A DNA stretch of 64,000 bases from NCBI GenBank assembly GCA_916610825.1, contig OU744452.1, forward strand, positions 2,639,543-2,703,542, given 5' to 3'. Shown here piece after piece: positions 1 through 46,623 of the stretch. The notes under the pieces were generated by a model, which was not told the origin of the DNA, searched no databases, and was given only the letters and a program-made list of their open reading frames with translations. How positions within the stretch are numbered: the stretch's first letter is position 1; every line of letters begins with the position of its first letter. The position numbers and the translations under genes were made by a program. Source of the stretch: Haliclystus octoradiatus. Lineage: Eukaryota; Cnidaria; Staurozoa; Stauromedusae; Haliclystidae.

Positions 1-259
1 TATGTGAAATCTCAACCTCAAATTATAAATCTAGATCTTTACAGCAATATACGCTCAAAAAATTGCTGTAGATCTTGATTGTAATAGCATCATCTCACGA
101 CTAGGAATGATTTCTTTGGAAAGGGTTTAGTTGCTTTGACCTGCGAAGCATCTGCTTGGCAAATGGATTTTTGACTGCACATGACAAATGTGGGACAAAT
201 GTACAATGATCAAAATGAAATTGAAAAGTTACATTATAATTTACGCAGAGTTAAACTAC

Positions 260-21440
<21,181 letters not shown>

Positions 21441-21717
21441 TCTTTCTTAAAAATATAAAAAATAAATTCTTTCGATGCTCATTTTTTTAAACAGCGTCTA
21501 TCTGTTTCTTCCTCGATCAAAAATGTTTAGGCCATAAGAGGCTTGATATAAACGAGGCGTGGCAGTCAACTATTTTAAAGCTTCCCAATTTTCTGAGAGG
21601 TTGACCGCAGTTTTGTTCTGAAAGACCATACTTAAAAAGTTGTTTTATTACGATTTTAATCAACTGTAACATCATAAAACCTTTGTATGTAATATTATGG
21701 TAGCATGGTTTTATTAA
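21441..21717. promoter_or_regulatory. Putative bidirectional promoter between DOCK-like and SWIM-protein genes
   Basis: The two start codons point away from each other across 277 bases with no repeat in between that I could recognise. A spacing this short is typical of a shared divergent promoter; this is inference, since no core promoter motif is clear. A short upstream ATG at 21704 on the plus strand is closed by a stop within a few codons. Confidence 0.5.
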
Positions 21718-24700
21718 ATGGAGGTCAAAGATTTTATATCAGATGATAAAATCCGTGTTCTAGCAAGAGACCCCGGACAGTACAATAGAGCCTTGGCGTC
21801 TGTTGAAAAACTATTTGAATTTGTGGTGAATAGTGACTGCAACAATGGCTTGTCGTCGGTCTGCTTGGTGTCAAAATGTAAATATTGAATATTTGGTAAA
21901 ATATTATTTGAAATAAATTTGAATAAAATTAAGAACCTTTTGACTTGTGGACTATCTCCATCACCACAATGATTTTGAAATAAAATGGGGATTCTGTAGA
22001 GTTTTGTATGAGATTGTATTTGATAGATGATAGATGTTGGCATAGAAAGAGGGGGGATTACATATTATGTGTGTATCAGCGGCTTTCCTGGGGGTGACCC
22101 CTGGGAACCCCCGGGCTCCCAGAGGGATTAGTAGAGTTTTGTTAAGAAATAGATGCCCTAGGGGGAAGGGGTTTTGTCTTCTTTTGAAAATTTTATTTAC
22201 GCCAATTTTTATTTACAAATATTAAGTGAGACCAATTTTTCAAATTCCCGGGGGTCACCCCCCTGTAAAGCCGCTGACACACGCATTACAGTGATGATTA
22301 TTTACAAGTAGAGAAAGACTGATACAAATGGAAGTTACAATATATATAAACCACTATAAATGTCCCCCCTACGGAGATGGAGTCACAATAAACAAAAGCA
22401 AATACTTTATGAAATTTTAAAATTAAACATAAATTAAATAATGAGTATGATAAAAATGTGTTCATTTATCAAAAACGACAGTCCAGATATTATATATTTT
22501 AGTTGTGGGCAATTACATGTAAGGTGAAACCAAAGCGTCAAAATTAAACCAATGATTTGAGCAAAAACATGGCAACTAATATCAAATATAATGCTTCTAG
22601 GTTACTGTGGTATTTTGACTAGGCGTAACTATATATAATTCCCGTCAATCAATGTGTTCTATAATTATATGTTAATTGTCGTACGATCACAGTTATTGCT
22701 ACATAACTTAACATGTTTGAGATTAGATCCAACTTGACTCTGAATTGAGAATGTTGTCATTTATGTGTGGTTATAAATAATCCTGTTATTTTGTCTGTTA
22801 TACGACAAACTTGGCGTCCCCTTGGTGGATAAATTATTATATATATACAAAACATGGATCTCAAAAGACGCGATTTAAATTTAAACGATGAAGAAAGAGC
22901 AGACGCGTGGCTGATGTCGTTCGAAGCTAAGGCCAGAGGTAAAGACATTAAAGATGACATCAAGACAAAAATATATTCTAAAGCAGATTTGTTTATAGAA
23001 TTATGTGGAGAAGATGCGTTATTAAAACTAAATCGCTTGGTAAAACCAAACAGGTTAACAGATATGCCATACAAAGAAATTCACGAGTATATAAAAGAAC
23101 TCTTGGAACCGAAGAAAAGATTGCTTGTGGCTGAACGGACGAATTTTCTAGCCATTAGAAGAAATCAAGACGAGACAGCAGACGATCTGTACTTAAGAAT
23201 AAACAACCAAGCAGATAGATGTGAGTTCGAAAATTTCAAAAAGGTAGAAGACCCTGTAGTTGAAATGAAAAAATTAGTTTATATCAATGCATTCGGTGAC
23301 AGGGAAGTTCAAAAAGAGCTGCTTGATTTCCTACGAATAAATCCAAAAGCAACTTTTGAAGACATAAGAGAACGTGTCAGACAATTTGATCAGACAAGAA
23401 AATTTCTAGGCGTTTCTCAAGCAATGAAATCTCAGAAATCAGAAGAATTAATATCCAATATACCACCATCAACCGATTATCATGATGATACTGTCAACCT
23501 GGTGCAATATACTAAAAACAATTACACAAAGAATAATTGTGGCAATTATGGTTATCAACATCAACCACGCAGATGTCCAGCATTTGGAATGAAATGCAAT
23601 TTATGTGATGGGATTGGTCACTTCGGAAAGGTATGCCGCAAATCAGCAGGTAGAGCAAAACAGCAACGTAATGGTAAGAAAGATTTTGTAAATACTACAA
23701 ATTATGTACTTCATGAAAATGAACAGCAACACGATTCTCAAGAAATAGATATTAATGCATGTAACGATGAGAAAAATTATTTTATGTGTCACTATGAGCA
23801 CACTGAAAACATAAATAGTATGGAGGCTATCGTGGAAAATGTAAATGTAAATGGTCAAATGGTGCCTATGCAACATGATACAGGTGCCTCATGTAGTATA
23901 ATTTCAACAGAAATATGGTCAAGTATTGGCTCACCTGAGCTTCAGCAATCGGATTTCCGGCTTAAAACTTATGACGATAAGGGGCTAAATGTCCTAGGTA
24001 AATGTACTTTAAATGTAAAACGTAATGGTAGAGAATGTAAAATTCCAGTGCAAGTAGTCCATTCTAGTAGGGAATATGGCCTACTTGGCCGTGATATTTT
24101 GAACGTAAATACACAATCTGTCAATTATGCCATTAGTGATGCTGAGTATCTCCCTTCGATTAAAGGTGTTGTTGCCGCGATGAAAGTTAAGCCAGATGCC
24201 ATTCCAAAATTTTGCAATGCTCGACCTGTACCTTTGCCACTTCAGCAGGCTGCTACTGCTGCAAAATTTATCAGTAATAAATACCCACAAGGGTCTCTTT
24301 CGTGTCAAACGACTCCAAATGGGGATGAAAAACAGTGCAGCCATTTTCCAGAGCGTTATAGAGCGTGTTTTGAATGGGCTGAAAGGCATTATTTGTTACC
24401 AGGATGATGTTTTAATTCACGCTGTTACTGACGAGTCTTTGAACAAAAGGGTCAATGCGGTATTTGAACGATGTAAACAATGGCGCCTTTCTATCAATGA
24501 AAACAAATGCGTAAACAAAGTCACTTCATTAACTTTTTTAGGCTTCAAAATTTCTGCTGCTGGTGTGGGCCCTGATCCCAGCCTTGTAAACAAAGTATTA
24601 GAAATTAAGGAATCATGCAACAAAGAAGAAGTTGCGACATTCGTAGGTCTTGTAAATTTTTTTGGTCGATTAATTCCAAATTTTGCAGATAAAATTATTC

Positions 24701-27700
24701 CGCTTAATCAACTAAGAAAAGTCAATATCCCCTTTTGTTGGACCCCTGACGCAAAAAAAGCATTTGATTCCTTGAAAACAGAACTCGCCTCGTATCCACT
24801 AGTACGACCTTATTCGTTGGAGAAACCCATCACATTAACTACTGATGCGTCCGGCAGTGGAATAGCTGGTATTTTGACTCAAGAAAACCGTCCAGTTATT
24901 TATGTTTCTAAAACGCTGACACCTGCAGAACGTAACTATTCCTCTGTTGAACGCGAGGCATTAGCTGTTGTTTGGTGTGTCGAACGCCTTCGGCAATTTT
25001 TATTAGGCAGACAACTCAGTATTATCACAGACCATCAAGCCTTAGAATTTTTATTTGGAAACAACAAGGGCATACCGAAAACAGCCTCTGCTAGAGTGGC
25101 GCGATGGGCTATTAAGCTGATGGCCTATGACTTTAAAATTGAACATCGTCCTGGTACTTTTATTCCACATGCTGATGCGCTCTCGCGTTTGACTAAAAAC
25201 ACGCAGTCTTGTGAAGATGTTGTTGCTAGTATCTCAATTAACATATCTGATGCATTTTTCGCGCCTATCATTGACCACAGCGAGTTACACAATGTTACTA
25301 ACTCTGATCCTGTTGCTACATCGGTCAAGCAACGTGTTAAAAAAGGCAATTGGTCGAATCTCTCTCAGGCAGAGAAGCCCTTTTCTCTTGCAAAAGAATA
25401 TTTAACCATTGAAAATGAGGTTTTGTATTACAAATCGACACCATTTATTCCCTTGAAATTAAGGTCATTAGTTTTGTCTAAAGCTCACCACACCCACCAA
25501 GGCATCAACAGTACCACACGTTTCCTTTTTCAAAGCGCTTGGTGGCCAGGAATTAGTCGCGATGTCAATTCGTTTATTTCTAAATGTGAAATCTGTTGCA
25601 ATTTGAGACCGCGTGTTGATAGGTCAGTTCACACGTGGCCAGAATGCCCACCATGGTCTCGCCTCCATATGGATTTTGGACATATTCCAGAGATAGGTCT
25701 CATTCTAATCATTGTCGACGCAGGTTCAGGCTGGGTAGAGGCTTTTCGATGTAAGGATAGGTCAACTTCCACAATAATCAAATTGTTAGCCCAATTATTT
25801 TCTCGATTTGGGGTTCCAAATTCTTTTGTTTCGGACAATGCAAAAGAGTTTATCAGTGAGGAGATTGTTACTTGGCTAAAACACTCAGGCTGTTTCAAGA
25901 TGGAGTCTCCTGCATATCACCCACGTTCTAACGGCTTAGCGGAGCGTGCTGTGCAAACGGTTAAGCGCGCAATGCATGCCTGGAACTCTAGTTTACGTAT
26001 ATCTTTTGACATGTTTTTGTATCGAGTGCTTTCAATTCATCGGGCAACATCACTTGCAAAGGGTAGATCTCCTGCTGAACTGTTATCTGGGCGACCTATA
26101 CGTATACGTGTAGTATCTGACTTTGCACTTGGATTAATGTAATGTATAGAGCCACACCCTCCCACTCTGTTCAACCTGCAGAATATGTTGTTGCTAAAGG
26201 AAACAATTTGGTCCCGCACCAGCTACTACAACGTCTCCGCCAAATGTTGGACAATCCGTACCGGATAAAGATGTTTCAGTCTCAACCAGTGCACCTAATC
26301 AGGACTCCAATATGGGTAGATCTTCTCGTAGCGCTGACGCTCCGACTCGTTATGGCTTTGATAAATTATGAACATTTTAGGAAGGGGGAGTTTGTGGTAT
26401 TTTGACTAGGCGTAACTATATATAATTCCCGTCAATCAATGTGTTCTATAATTATATGTTAATTGTTGTACGATCACAGTTATTGCTACATAACTTAACA
26501 TGTTTGAGATTAGATCCAACTTGACTCTGAATTGAGAATGTTGTCATTTATGTGTGGTTATAAATAATCCTGTTATTTTGTCTGTTATACGACAGTTACT
26601 AATATCTATTTTTCAAATCGATATTTTTTATCATGCGTCGTAGTGGCCGCTCTAAAATTCTACGAAAACAAAATAATCAAAATTAAAAATTTTGCGCTCT
26701 CCTCGCATTATCTGAATACAAAAGTTATATAAATCAGTGTTATATTCCTTGTTTTACACTATCCAATAATTAGAATTAACACAATGAGTGTCGTTTATCC
26801 CCAAACATCAGAATTGTTTCATGATCTTCGACCGCTCGTAAGTGGGTCACGAGAAAGTCATAAAAGTTTTGTTTACACTCAATGGGGCCACATATGAGAC
26901 AATTGGTAATTTATTTAAAATGCAATGATGAGGATCAAAAGGAATGTGTAGACATTTTATAACAATTTTTTATTAGCACTTTGAAATACGTTACATTTTA
27001 AGGAGATCCCTATAAAACGGAAATCTAGAGAGCTCACTCTTTTCCAATAGCACAGAAGGGAAATTTGGCAACGCGAATTCGTCATCATTAAAACAGGAAT
27101 TTTTTTTATCACTTTTCAAAGATATTTTATTCAAAAAGATAGATAAAATCAAGTTTTCTGTGAGAGATCTGGTAAAAATACATAATAAATAATATGTTTT
27201 TTTTACAATTTTGGTATAAAAAGAATTATCGGTCTTATTATGTTGAGAAACAATGATTTTTAATAAAAAATTAAAGATTAAATGTTTGAATTGAATAAAG
27301 TTGAAACAGAACTGCGAAAAACTACTGCGCTATATTACGTTTGATACACAATCCGACTCGGCTATTATCCCCTCGGTTAATATCCGACCTCGGATCATGT
27401 CCCGGTTTTAGCTTGCACAGAAGGGGAGGGGGATATTATCTGAGTTTGACTGTACTTGTTCTCATAAAGTTATTGTTTTGATTTGTTTTTAGGTCATGGC
27501 TCTGATAAAGATAAACCACCTTATTCAATTACTGTGAAACTGAATGGACAAACAGGTAAGTCACAATGAAACAACTGTGTCACTATATCTCAACTCGCTG
27601 ATGGTCTAGCCTTCTCTTCTTCTGTATGTTTAGATAGTTTTTCAAGTGTATAACAGGTGTGCTATATGATATTGACATCAGGTTGGTATGTATGTTAGAT

Positions 27701-30700
27701 TAATATGTTTGATAAATATATTGCATGTTGTCCGTTCCTTCCTGTGATGTAATTTGATGTGTGAAGTCTGCCAGCTGAATGCGGTGTCTCAGGCAGGTCA
27801 ACGGTGATTGTTTTAAAAAGACGGTGTTTGCATGTATGTTCGGTGAGTTGGATTGAATTTATCGTGAAGTACAGTTATATCATATTTACGTGAATCTATT
27901 ACGGTGTCATGTATGTCTTCCTCAAATCAACCATATAGATTTATTGTAACAAAAAGTTGTCTTATTTAATTAGCTGAGCGTAACCACTGCAAAAAAGGTT
28001 CATGAGCTCATGAACATGAACTGCCTAAACGTTCATGAACTGTCCATGAAAGTTCATAAAGGTCATAAATTGTTCATTTTTCGCAGGGGAAGTAGGCTTA
28101 TATGTCTTCCTCAAATCAACCATATAGATTTATTGTAACAAAAAGTTGTCCTATTTAATTAGCTGAGGGTAACCACTGCAAAAAAATTTCATGAGCTCAT
28201 GAACATGAAATTTCCTAAACGTTCATGAACTGTCCATGAAAGTTCATAAAGGTCATAAATTTTTCATGAACTCATGAACATTTTTCGCGGGGGAAGTAGG
28301 CTTATAAGGAGCCATGGTGGCAATTAATTCAATACTATATTCCAGACAACAGTGTGCAGCAGCTGTTTGTAATGCAATTCCCTTTGACAATTCCATCCAA
28401 GATCAGAAGATGGTACTCATTTGATGATTTTGATAAAGTCATAGCTGAGTTGACCTTCAGGAGATTTGAACCACAGTCAGCCAGATATGATCAAATCCGA
28501 AGCATGGCTGGTTTGCTGTGTGATTTAATCCTACCCACTTAGTTGATGCCACACTGATGGATCTAGCCTTGATACATTTTCGATAAATTTTTGAATAATG
28601 GTTTTAATGAATTGTTTTTTAGGCATTGTGGATACTTACTTATGCGATTGTTTTGATTTTAAAAAGAGAGAAGGTAAAGAATGTTGTAAACATGTTATTG
28701 CTATACTAATCAAATATCACTCGCAACAAAATGACGGAGACGTTAACAAGGTAAATATATTTCTGGGAATTTATTTGCGGTTTTACAATAGGGGTAATTA
28801 AGCCCTTAAAAGAACTGCAACTTATACCCAAAAAATCTGTTTGTATCTGACTTGTGTTTTCGTATTTTGAAGCAGTCTGTTTAAGAGCGGCTAAACAGAT
28901 CCGACTTTCTAGAAAACTAAGAAGGGTTTGATTGAGCCATGGAGAAGCCACACCATTGAAAGGGTTTGGAAAAAAATGACAAAGACCATCAATTAAAAAT
29001 TCCTTGAAAAATGTTTGATGGCCATCAAACACAATGTGACAAATAAAATGCACGACCCAACACATCAGAAAAAATTGAAAGATTTGAAAACGACAAAGAT
29101 TTACGAACACTTTATGCAATAATATTTACATTATCTAAAGTTTTTCATTACATTTAGAACAAGATGACTTTTCAGTTCAAAAAATCAGCTATAGCCAATT
29201 AATTCCTTTGTTATTGTAACACCTTTTTTCTTGTCATAATAAACTGTTCATAAAAAGTTCAAAATAAGCATGGAGAATCCTTAGAAAATAGACCATTTAA
29301 CGTTCATGGACAGTTCATAAAACTGTTTTACACATGGGTTCTTAAAGCAATAACTGTCTTATTACAACTTATTTGTTTAGGCATCACACAATTCTCCAAT
29401 CAATGATCATGTTTTACACAGAATCGCAACACCTACGAAAGGAAGTGCGTGTAAAAAGAAATTCAAGAGTCTCTCATTTGAGCATCAAGAAACTAAGGTG
29501 CAATCATCATTGGATTATTTATTTGCATTTTATTAATATCTTTATCTTTAATTGCGTCACAGCTAGAGAAAACTGATCTAGTGCTCAATAAACTGCTGTT
29601 AACTGCAATGGAGCTAAATTTGAAACTCAATTTTTTTATCTTGACTTGTCACGATTTGTCATCTTGTAGCTTACTGCTATATACAGGTGACATCTCTTGA
29701 ACTTTTTTAATATCATGATTACAGACACAAGGTCGATCACTGCCTTCATGGATGGCTGACAAGAATATGCCAAAGAAACAGTTAAAGGTTAGGGTTGATC
29801 TCCTTGAGTATATTTAACAGGGGCTGATAGAGGAGGTTCAATGGATCCTGTGGTCGACACAAGTTTCTTTTGGCATGGAGTCTGAAAATGTAAAATTGTG
29901 AATATAATGAAAAATATCAAATAAAAATCATCGCAAGTTAGTTTTTTTCTAACTTTCTCAAATCTTGCATCCTTTCCTGATTAAATCTCCATGTGTTTGA
30001 TCTAGTAGCAATATGGTTATAATGGATTCAAAATGATTTTTATTTTCTAGAAAGTAAAGCCTGCGACAAAAGATAAAGATATGGCTGGTTTTTTTAATGA
30101 GAAGAGGTAGACTATGATACAAATTATTATTGGATCCTGTTACCCAGACTTTAAACCGGTTCTTATTCAAGTAAAAAGATGCAATAAATCATGTTTCAAA
30201 AGATAATTGTTTTGTAAGCTATATACTGTAGTACCGTCATAGTATATCATCGTAACTGGTTCAGTTCATGTGACTACAAAACACATGTGGCAGTATGTAC
30301 ATACTTAGTTTGTAATGTATTTTGTACTTTTATTAAGATCTATCTGTTAAGGTTTAGTCTGCAAGCAATCCACTGAGTCTGGTAGCATGTGTATGTAGAT
30401 TGGTAAAGCCATTCGAATAATTTAAAAAAAGATTTATTTACATGCAGGTTACACGTTAACACTTTCACGTTAGTAGATTATGATTTTAATGACAGAGATA
30501 TATCAACATAGGTTTTTTATGTGATGTTTTTTGTACTGACAAACTTTTGATTTGATTGTTCTTGAATACAGTTTACAATAAAATGGTTCCCTTTTCAATG
30601 TTAAACTAATTATATGGATTTGTTTCATGTTTCCTAGCCAATGTTCGTCAGCATCGATGCTTCGAACAGTGTATTGTATACTACCAGAGGAATTAATGCA

Positions 30701-31617
30701 ATACGCAAAAGATTGTTTAGAAAAGGAAAAAGTTAATGACAGGTTTGTTTGAAATAAAATTGGATTACTTTTATCAATTTCATAATTATGTAGCATCCAA
30801 TACCAACTTGAATTAACTTGCTGCAATAATTCAATTTTTTGTACAGTTGATTTTTGAGCTGAATGAGTTAATCTGCTCTCAATGTGAAGCTTGCACGCAT
30901 ACTCTCGGCTAGCAGTTGAGTCCAAGTTAAAATAATAATTTATCTATCTAAATTAAGGTAATTTTTTTTAAGTATACTTTGTTTTCTTATAAATAAATCC
31001 AGAAACTATTTCTATATGCGTTGCATGCTTGAGAACCCTGCGATCACTGCAGTTCATGAACGTTAATTGGGCAAATTGAACAGTTCATGCAAATGGGGCC
31101 AATTAATATTCATGAATATGCAAAAAGTTCATGAACTGTTCATAAACTCAGAAATAATTTTTGTGTCAAAGTCAAAGAACATTTTTCTTGAACTCATAAA
31201 CATTTCTTAGATATTTAACTCTCATGAACTATTAAACATGTATAACACGGAGCCCCTTAAAAAAATTCATGAGTTCATGAACGTGAAATTTCCCCCAAGT
31301 TCATGAACAGTTCATGAACTATTCATGAACTTTCAATCAATTTCACATTCATAAACCAGCTCATAAACCAGTCCATGAAGTGTTCATGAACTCTTCATGA
31401 CTACCGGTATTCATTAATTGTTCACAAGTTTATGAATTAAACTGCTCACGGATTTTTTCCCATGGGAGGGTGCGACAAAACCCACAATCTTGCAATGTGA
31501 ATACACTAATTATGTGTTTATCATTTCAGAGACGAACAGAAAGATTGTATTACGACAAAAACAACAAATTTGCAATCAAAACCTTCTAAACCTTCGATTC
31601 TAGATGATTTATTATAA
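21718..31617 (+). CDS. Uncharacterised SWIM-type zinc-finger protein, 9 exons
   Basis: Exons: 21718-21877, 27493-27555, 28346-28510, 28623-28750, 29381-29497, 29725-29787, 30051-30106, 30638-30742, 31530-31617 (stop 31615-31617). Phases agree at all eight junctions, predicting about 314 residues from MEVKDFISDDK to SILDDLL. Residues about 131-172 (exon 4) hold CDC, a spacer of about ten residues, then CKH, the CxC-xn-CxH arrangement of SWIM zinc fingers, which bind DNA or protein; ZSWIM7/SWS1 in recombination repair is one example. Upstream is a basic/aromatic stretch (IRRWYSFDDFDKVIAEL). Downstream are lysine-rich linkers, SLPSWMADK and a short helical block (LRTVYCILPEELMQYAKDCL). I do not recognise the family; a nuclear or DNA-repair role is only a guess. 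The donors of exons 3 (GTTTGC) and 5 (GTGCAA) are weak. A Ty3-type element lies in intron 1. Confidence 0.72.
22070..22283. repeat. GC-rich inverted repeat
   Basis: TGTGTATCAGCGGCTTTCCT with GGGGGTGACCCC on the left faces GGGGGTCACCCC and AAAGCCGCTGACACACG on the right. The GC-rich ends stand out in AT-rich DNA. No matched target duplication. It lies in SWIM-gene intron 1. Confidence 0.65.
22606..22807 (+). repeat. 5' LTR of the 22.6-kb Ty3-type element
   Basis: 202 bp, starting TG and ending CA; matches 26393-26594 except for one C/T change. Confidence 0.95.
22854..24407 (+). pseudogene. Retrotransposon gag-protease ORF, running out of frame at a deletion junction
   Basis: About 430 residues make a normal gag and protease: a charged capsid-like region, one CCHC knuckle (CNLCDGIGHFGKVC) preceded by a degenerate second one, and the aspartic-protease signature HDTGAS with a later GLLGRDIL. 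After NARPVPLPLQQ, where the RT domain should begin, the frame enters unrelated residues and stops at 24407. The change of frame falls at about 24245-24275, where the RT front has been removed. Confidence 0.85.
24250..26142 (+). pseudogene. Retrotransposon pol remnant: RT rear, RNase H, integrase
   Basis: The open frame joins at INTHKGLFRV, near the middle of RT. It keeps the YQDD catalytic box, but the first catalytic aspartate block and everything before it are missing. RNase H is complete by eye (TTDASGSG, REALAVV, ITDHQALEFL, HADALSR). Integrase has the HHTH/CEICC zinc site and the D, D, E residues (HMDFGH, VSDNAKEF, NGLAERAV). The frame stops at 26142 soon after the integrase core; the C-terminal tail continues in other frames to about 26371 and is slightly broken. 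RNase H and integrase look usable, RT does not. Confidence 0.87.
26393..26594 (+). repeat. 3' LTR of the 22.6-kb Ty3-type element
   Basis: 202 bp, preceded by a purine-rich tract and followed by the GTTAC target duplication. Confidence 0.95.
26600..27492. other. SWIM-gene intron 1, 3' part: nothing recognised
   Basis: About 890 AT-rich bases between the Ty3-type element and exon 2, without ORFs or matched inverted repeats that I could see. Confidence 0.5.
27912..28304 (+). repeat. Tandem duplication of about 190 bp next to an exon
   Basis: TATGTCTTCCTCAAATCAAC starts copies at 27912 and 28101; both end at a GGAAGTAGGCTTA. Each copy carries a GTTCATGAAC-family element. The second copy ends about 40 bases before SWIM-gene exon 3. 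Confidence 0.9.
28790..29110 (+). mobile_element. Decayed relative of the 58866 element
   Basis: AAATGTTTGATGGCCATCAA and ACACAATGTGACAAATAAAA are shared with 58866-59236 in the opposite direction. The fragment begins near TTAAGCCC. It lies in SWIM-gene intron 4. Confidence 0.4.
31034..31470. repeat. GTTCATGAAC-rich repeat cluster
   Basis: More than ten TTCATGAA or close variants within about 430 bases, with CCCTGCGATCACTGCAG on the left and TTTTTTCCCATGGGAGGG on the right. Lies just before the last SWIM-gene exon. Other copies: 32270-32402, 33245-33345, 34035-34190, 42665-42775, 50385-50545, 62332-62450, 63385-63577. Confidence 0.7.
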
Positions 31618-32537
31618 TAATACTTCTGCATACACTAGATTCGTTTTGTTTCATATCAAACCATTTTACAAAAAATCACACTCATATTAAACATTTTTAT
31701 GCTGTATAGCAATTTACTGGACTTTTTATGTATAGTATATAGATAATATTTAGATAGGCAAAGTGGAATTGATTTAATTTAGTTTTTAGAATATATAAGT
31801 ACTGTATTCAGATAATAGAAAAAGAATTATCCATGTAGGCTAATTGACAATATTTCACATTATTTAGATAACGTCATTAGTTACTTGCGAGCAGTATCAT
31901 AATTTGATACAAACCAATCAGAACTAATCTTTATTGCTAGAAACAAGATAAAAACAAATAGTCATTCCAGACTTTAAAAAGAGAATTGAAATTTCAAAAT
32001 AGTCCGATATCGAGGATATCTACATTAATTGTAATAGATTTAAGTGGGAAAATGGTAATAATCTATAGTTTTACAAGGGAAGAAATAGTCTGAAATTGAT
32101 TCCGTCTAAAAAAGAGAACCCCATATTTGTTATTTAAAATATAACTAAACAGGTTTTTATAAAAGGAAAATGTTTTCAAATCGATTCAGGAAAGTTTCAT
32201 TTCGTAATTGTAGACTCTAATTGGTATTACCAATATCTCAAAAGGTTTTAACGCAAATTATTCCACCTTTGCGAAAAAAGTTCATGAGTTTATGAACGTG
32301 AAATTGCCCAAAACCAGTTCATGAACCAGTTCATGAACTCTTTGTGATTGTTCATGAACTGTTTATGAACTGATCACAAACTCATGGATTTTTTTTGCAG
32401 GAGTGATGGTCAATGCGCCACAGCTACTCAATGTGGACAATGTGTAAAATAATTAATGAAACATGATATTCTGAATCGGAAAATGTTAAAACTTTTTGGA
32501 AAAATAAATGGTAAAAACTTTTATCGGGTCAGGTTTA

Positions 32538-46412
<13,875 letters not shown>

Positions 46413-46487
46413 ATGGCGGATGAAAACAAGATTTTCAAAGTTGAAGACTGTGAAGTGATTCAAGTCTTCTTGCCTCAGATAGATTGA
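46413..46487 (+). CDS. Possible short ORF or first exon, 24 residues
   Basis: An ATG in a GATGGCGGATGA context opens MADENKIFKVEDCEVIQVF and stops after 24 codons. It lies between the divergent GFUS and CEP83 genes, just upstream of a truncated LINE. It could be a first coding exon using the GTGATT after codon 14 as donor, but no partner exon was found. The GTTGAAGACT / AGTCTTCAAC inverted repeat nearby (about 46439-46508) argues that it may instead be repeat-derived. Confidence 0.2.
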   Translation: MADENKIFKVEDCEVIQVFLPQID

Positions 46488-46623
46488 CCGTCTTCTTGAG
46501 TCTTCAACAAAAAAGAAACAGTATTGAAAGCCTGCTTGAAGATTGATGATTTCAATACTATACTGATGTGAAAGTTATTGATTTAGATGACAACTATTGA
46601 GTAGGTAATTCATACTAGTAGGT

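Larger units (their letters stand above)
22606..26594 (+). mobile_element. Ty3/gypsy-type LTR retrotransposon, internally deleted in RT
   Basis: Two 202-bp LTRs (22606-22807 and 26393-26594, TGTGG..CGACA) differ at one position that I can see and are flanked by the 5-bp duplication GTTAC (22601-22605, 26595-26599). A primer-binding-like TTGGCGTCCC follows the 5' LTR, and a purine tract (AGGAAGGGGGAG) precedes the 3' LTR. Coding order is gag, protease, truncated RT, RNase H, integrase, the Ty3 order. It lies in intron 1 of the SWIM gene, same strand. One LTR difference means a recent insertion, yet the element cannot make its own RT. Confidence 0.95.

Noticed and set aside
31620..31700. Minus-strand KWFDMKQNESSVCR as the last GFUS exon
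   Set aside because: The WF resembles the enzyme's C-terminus, but there is no AG acceptor in the right phase and an in-frame stop lies just upstream.
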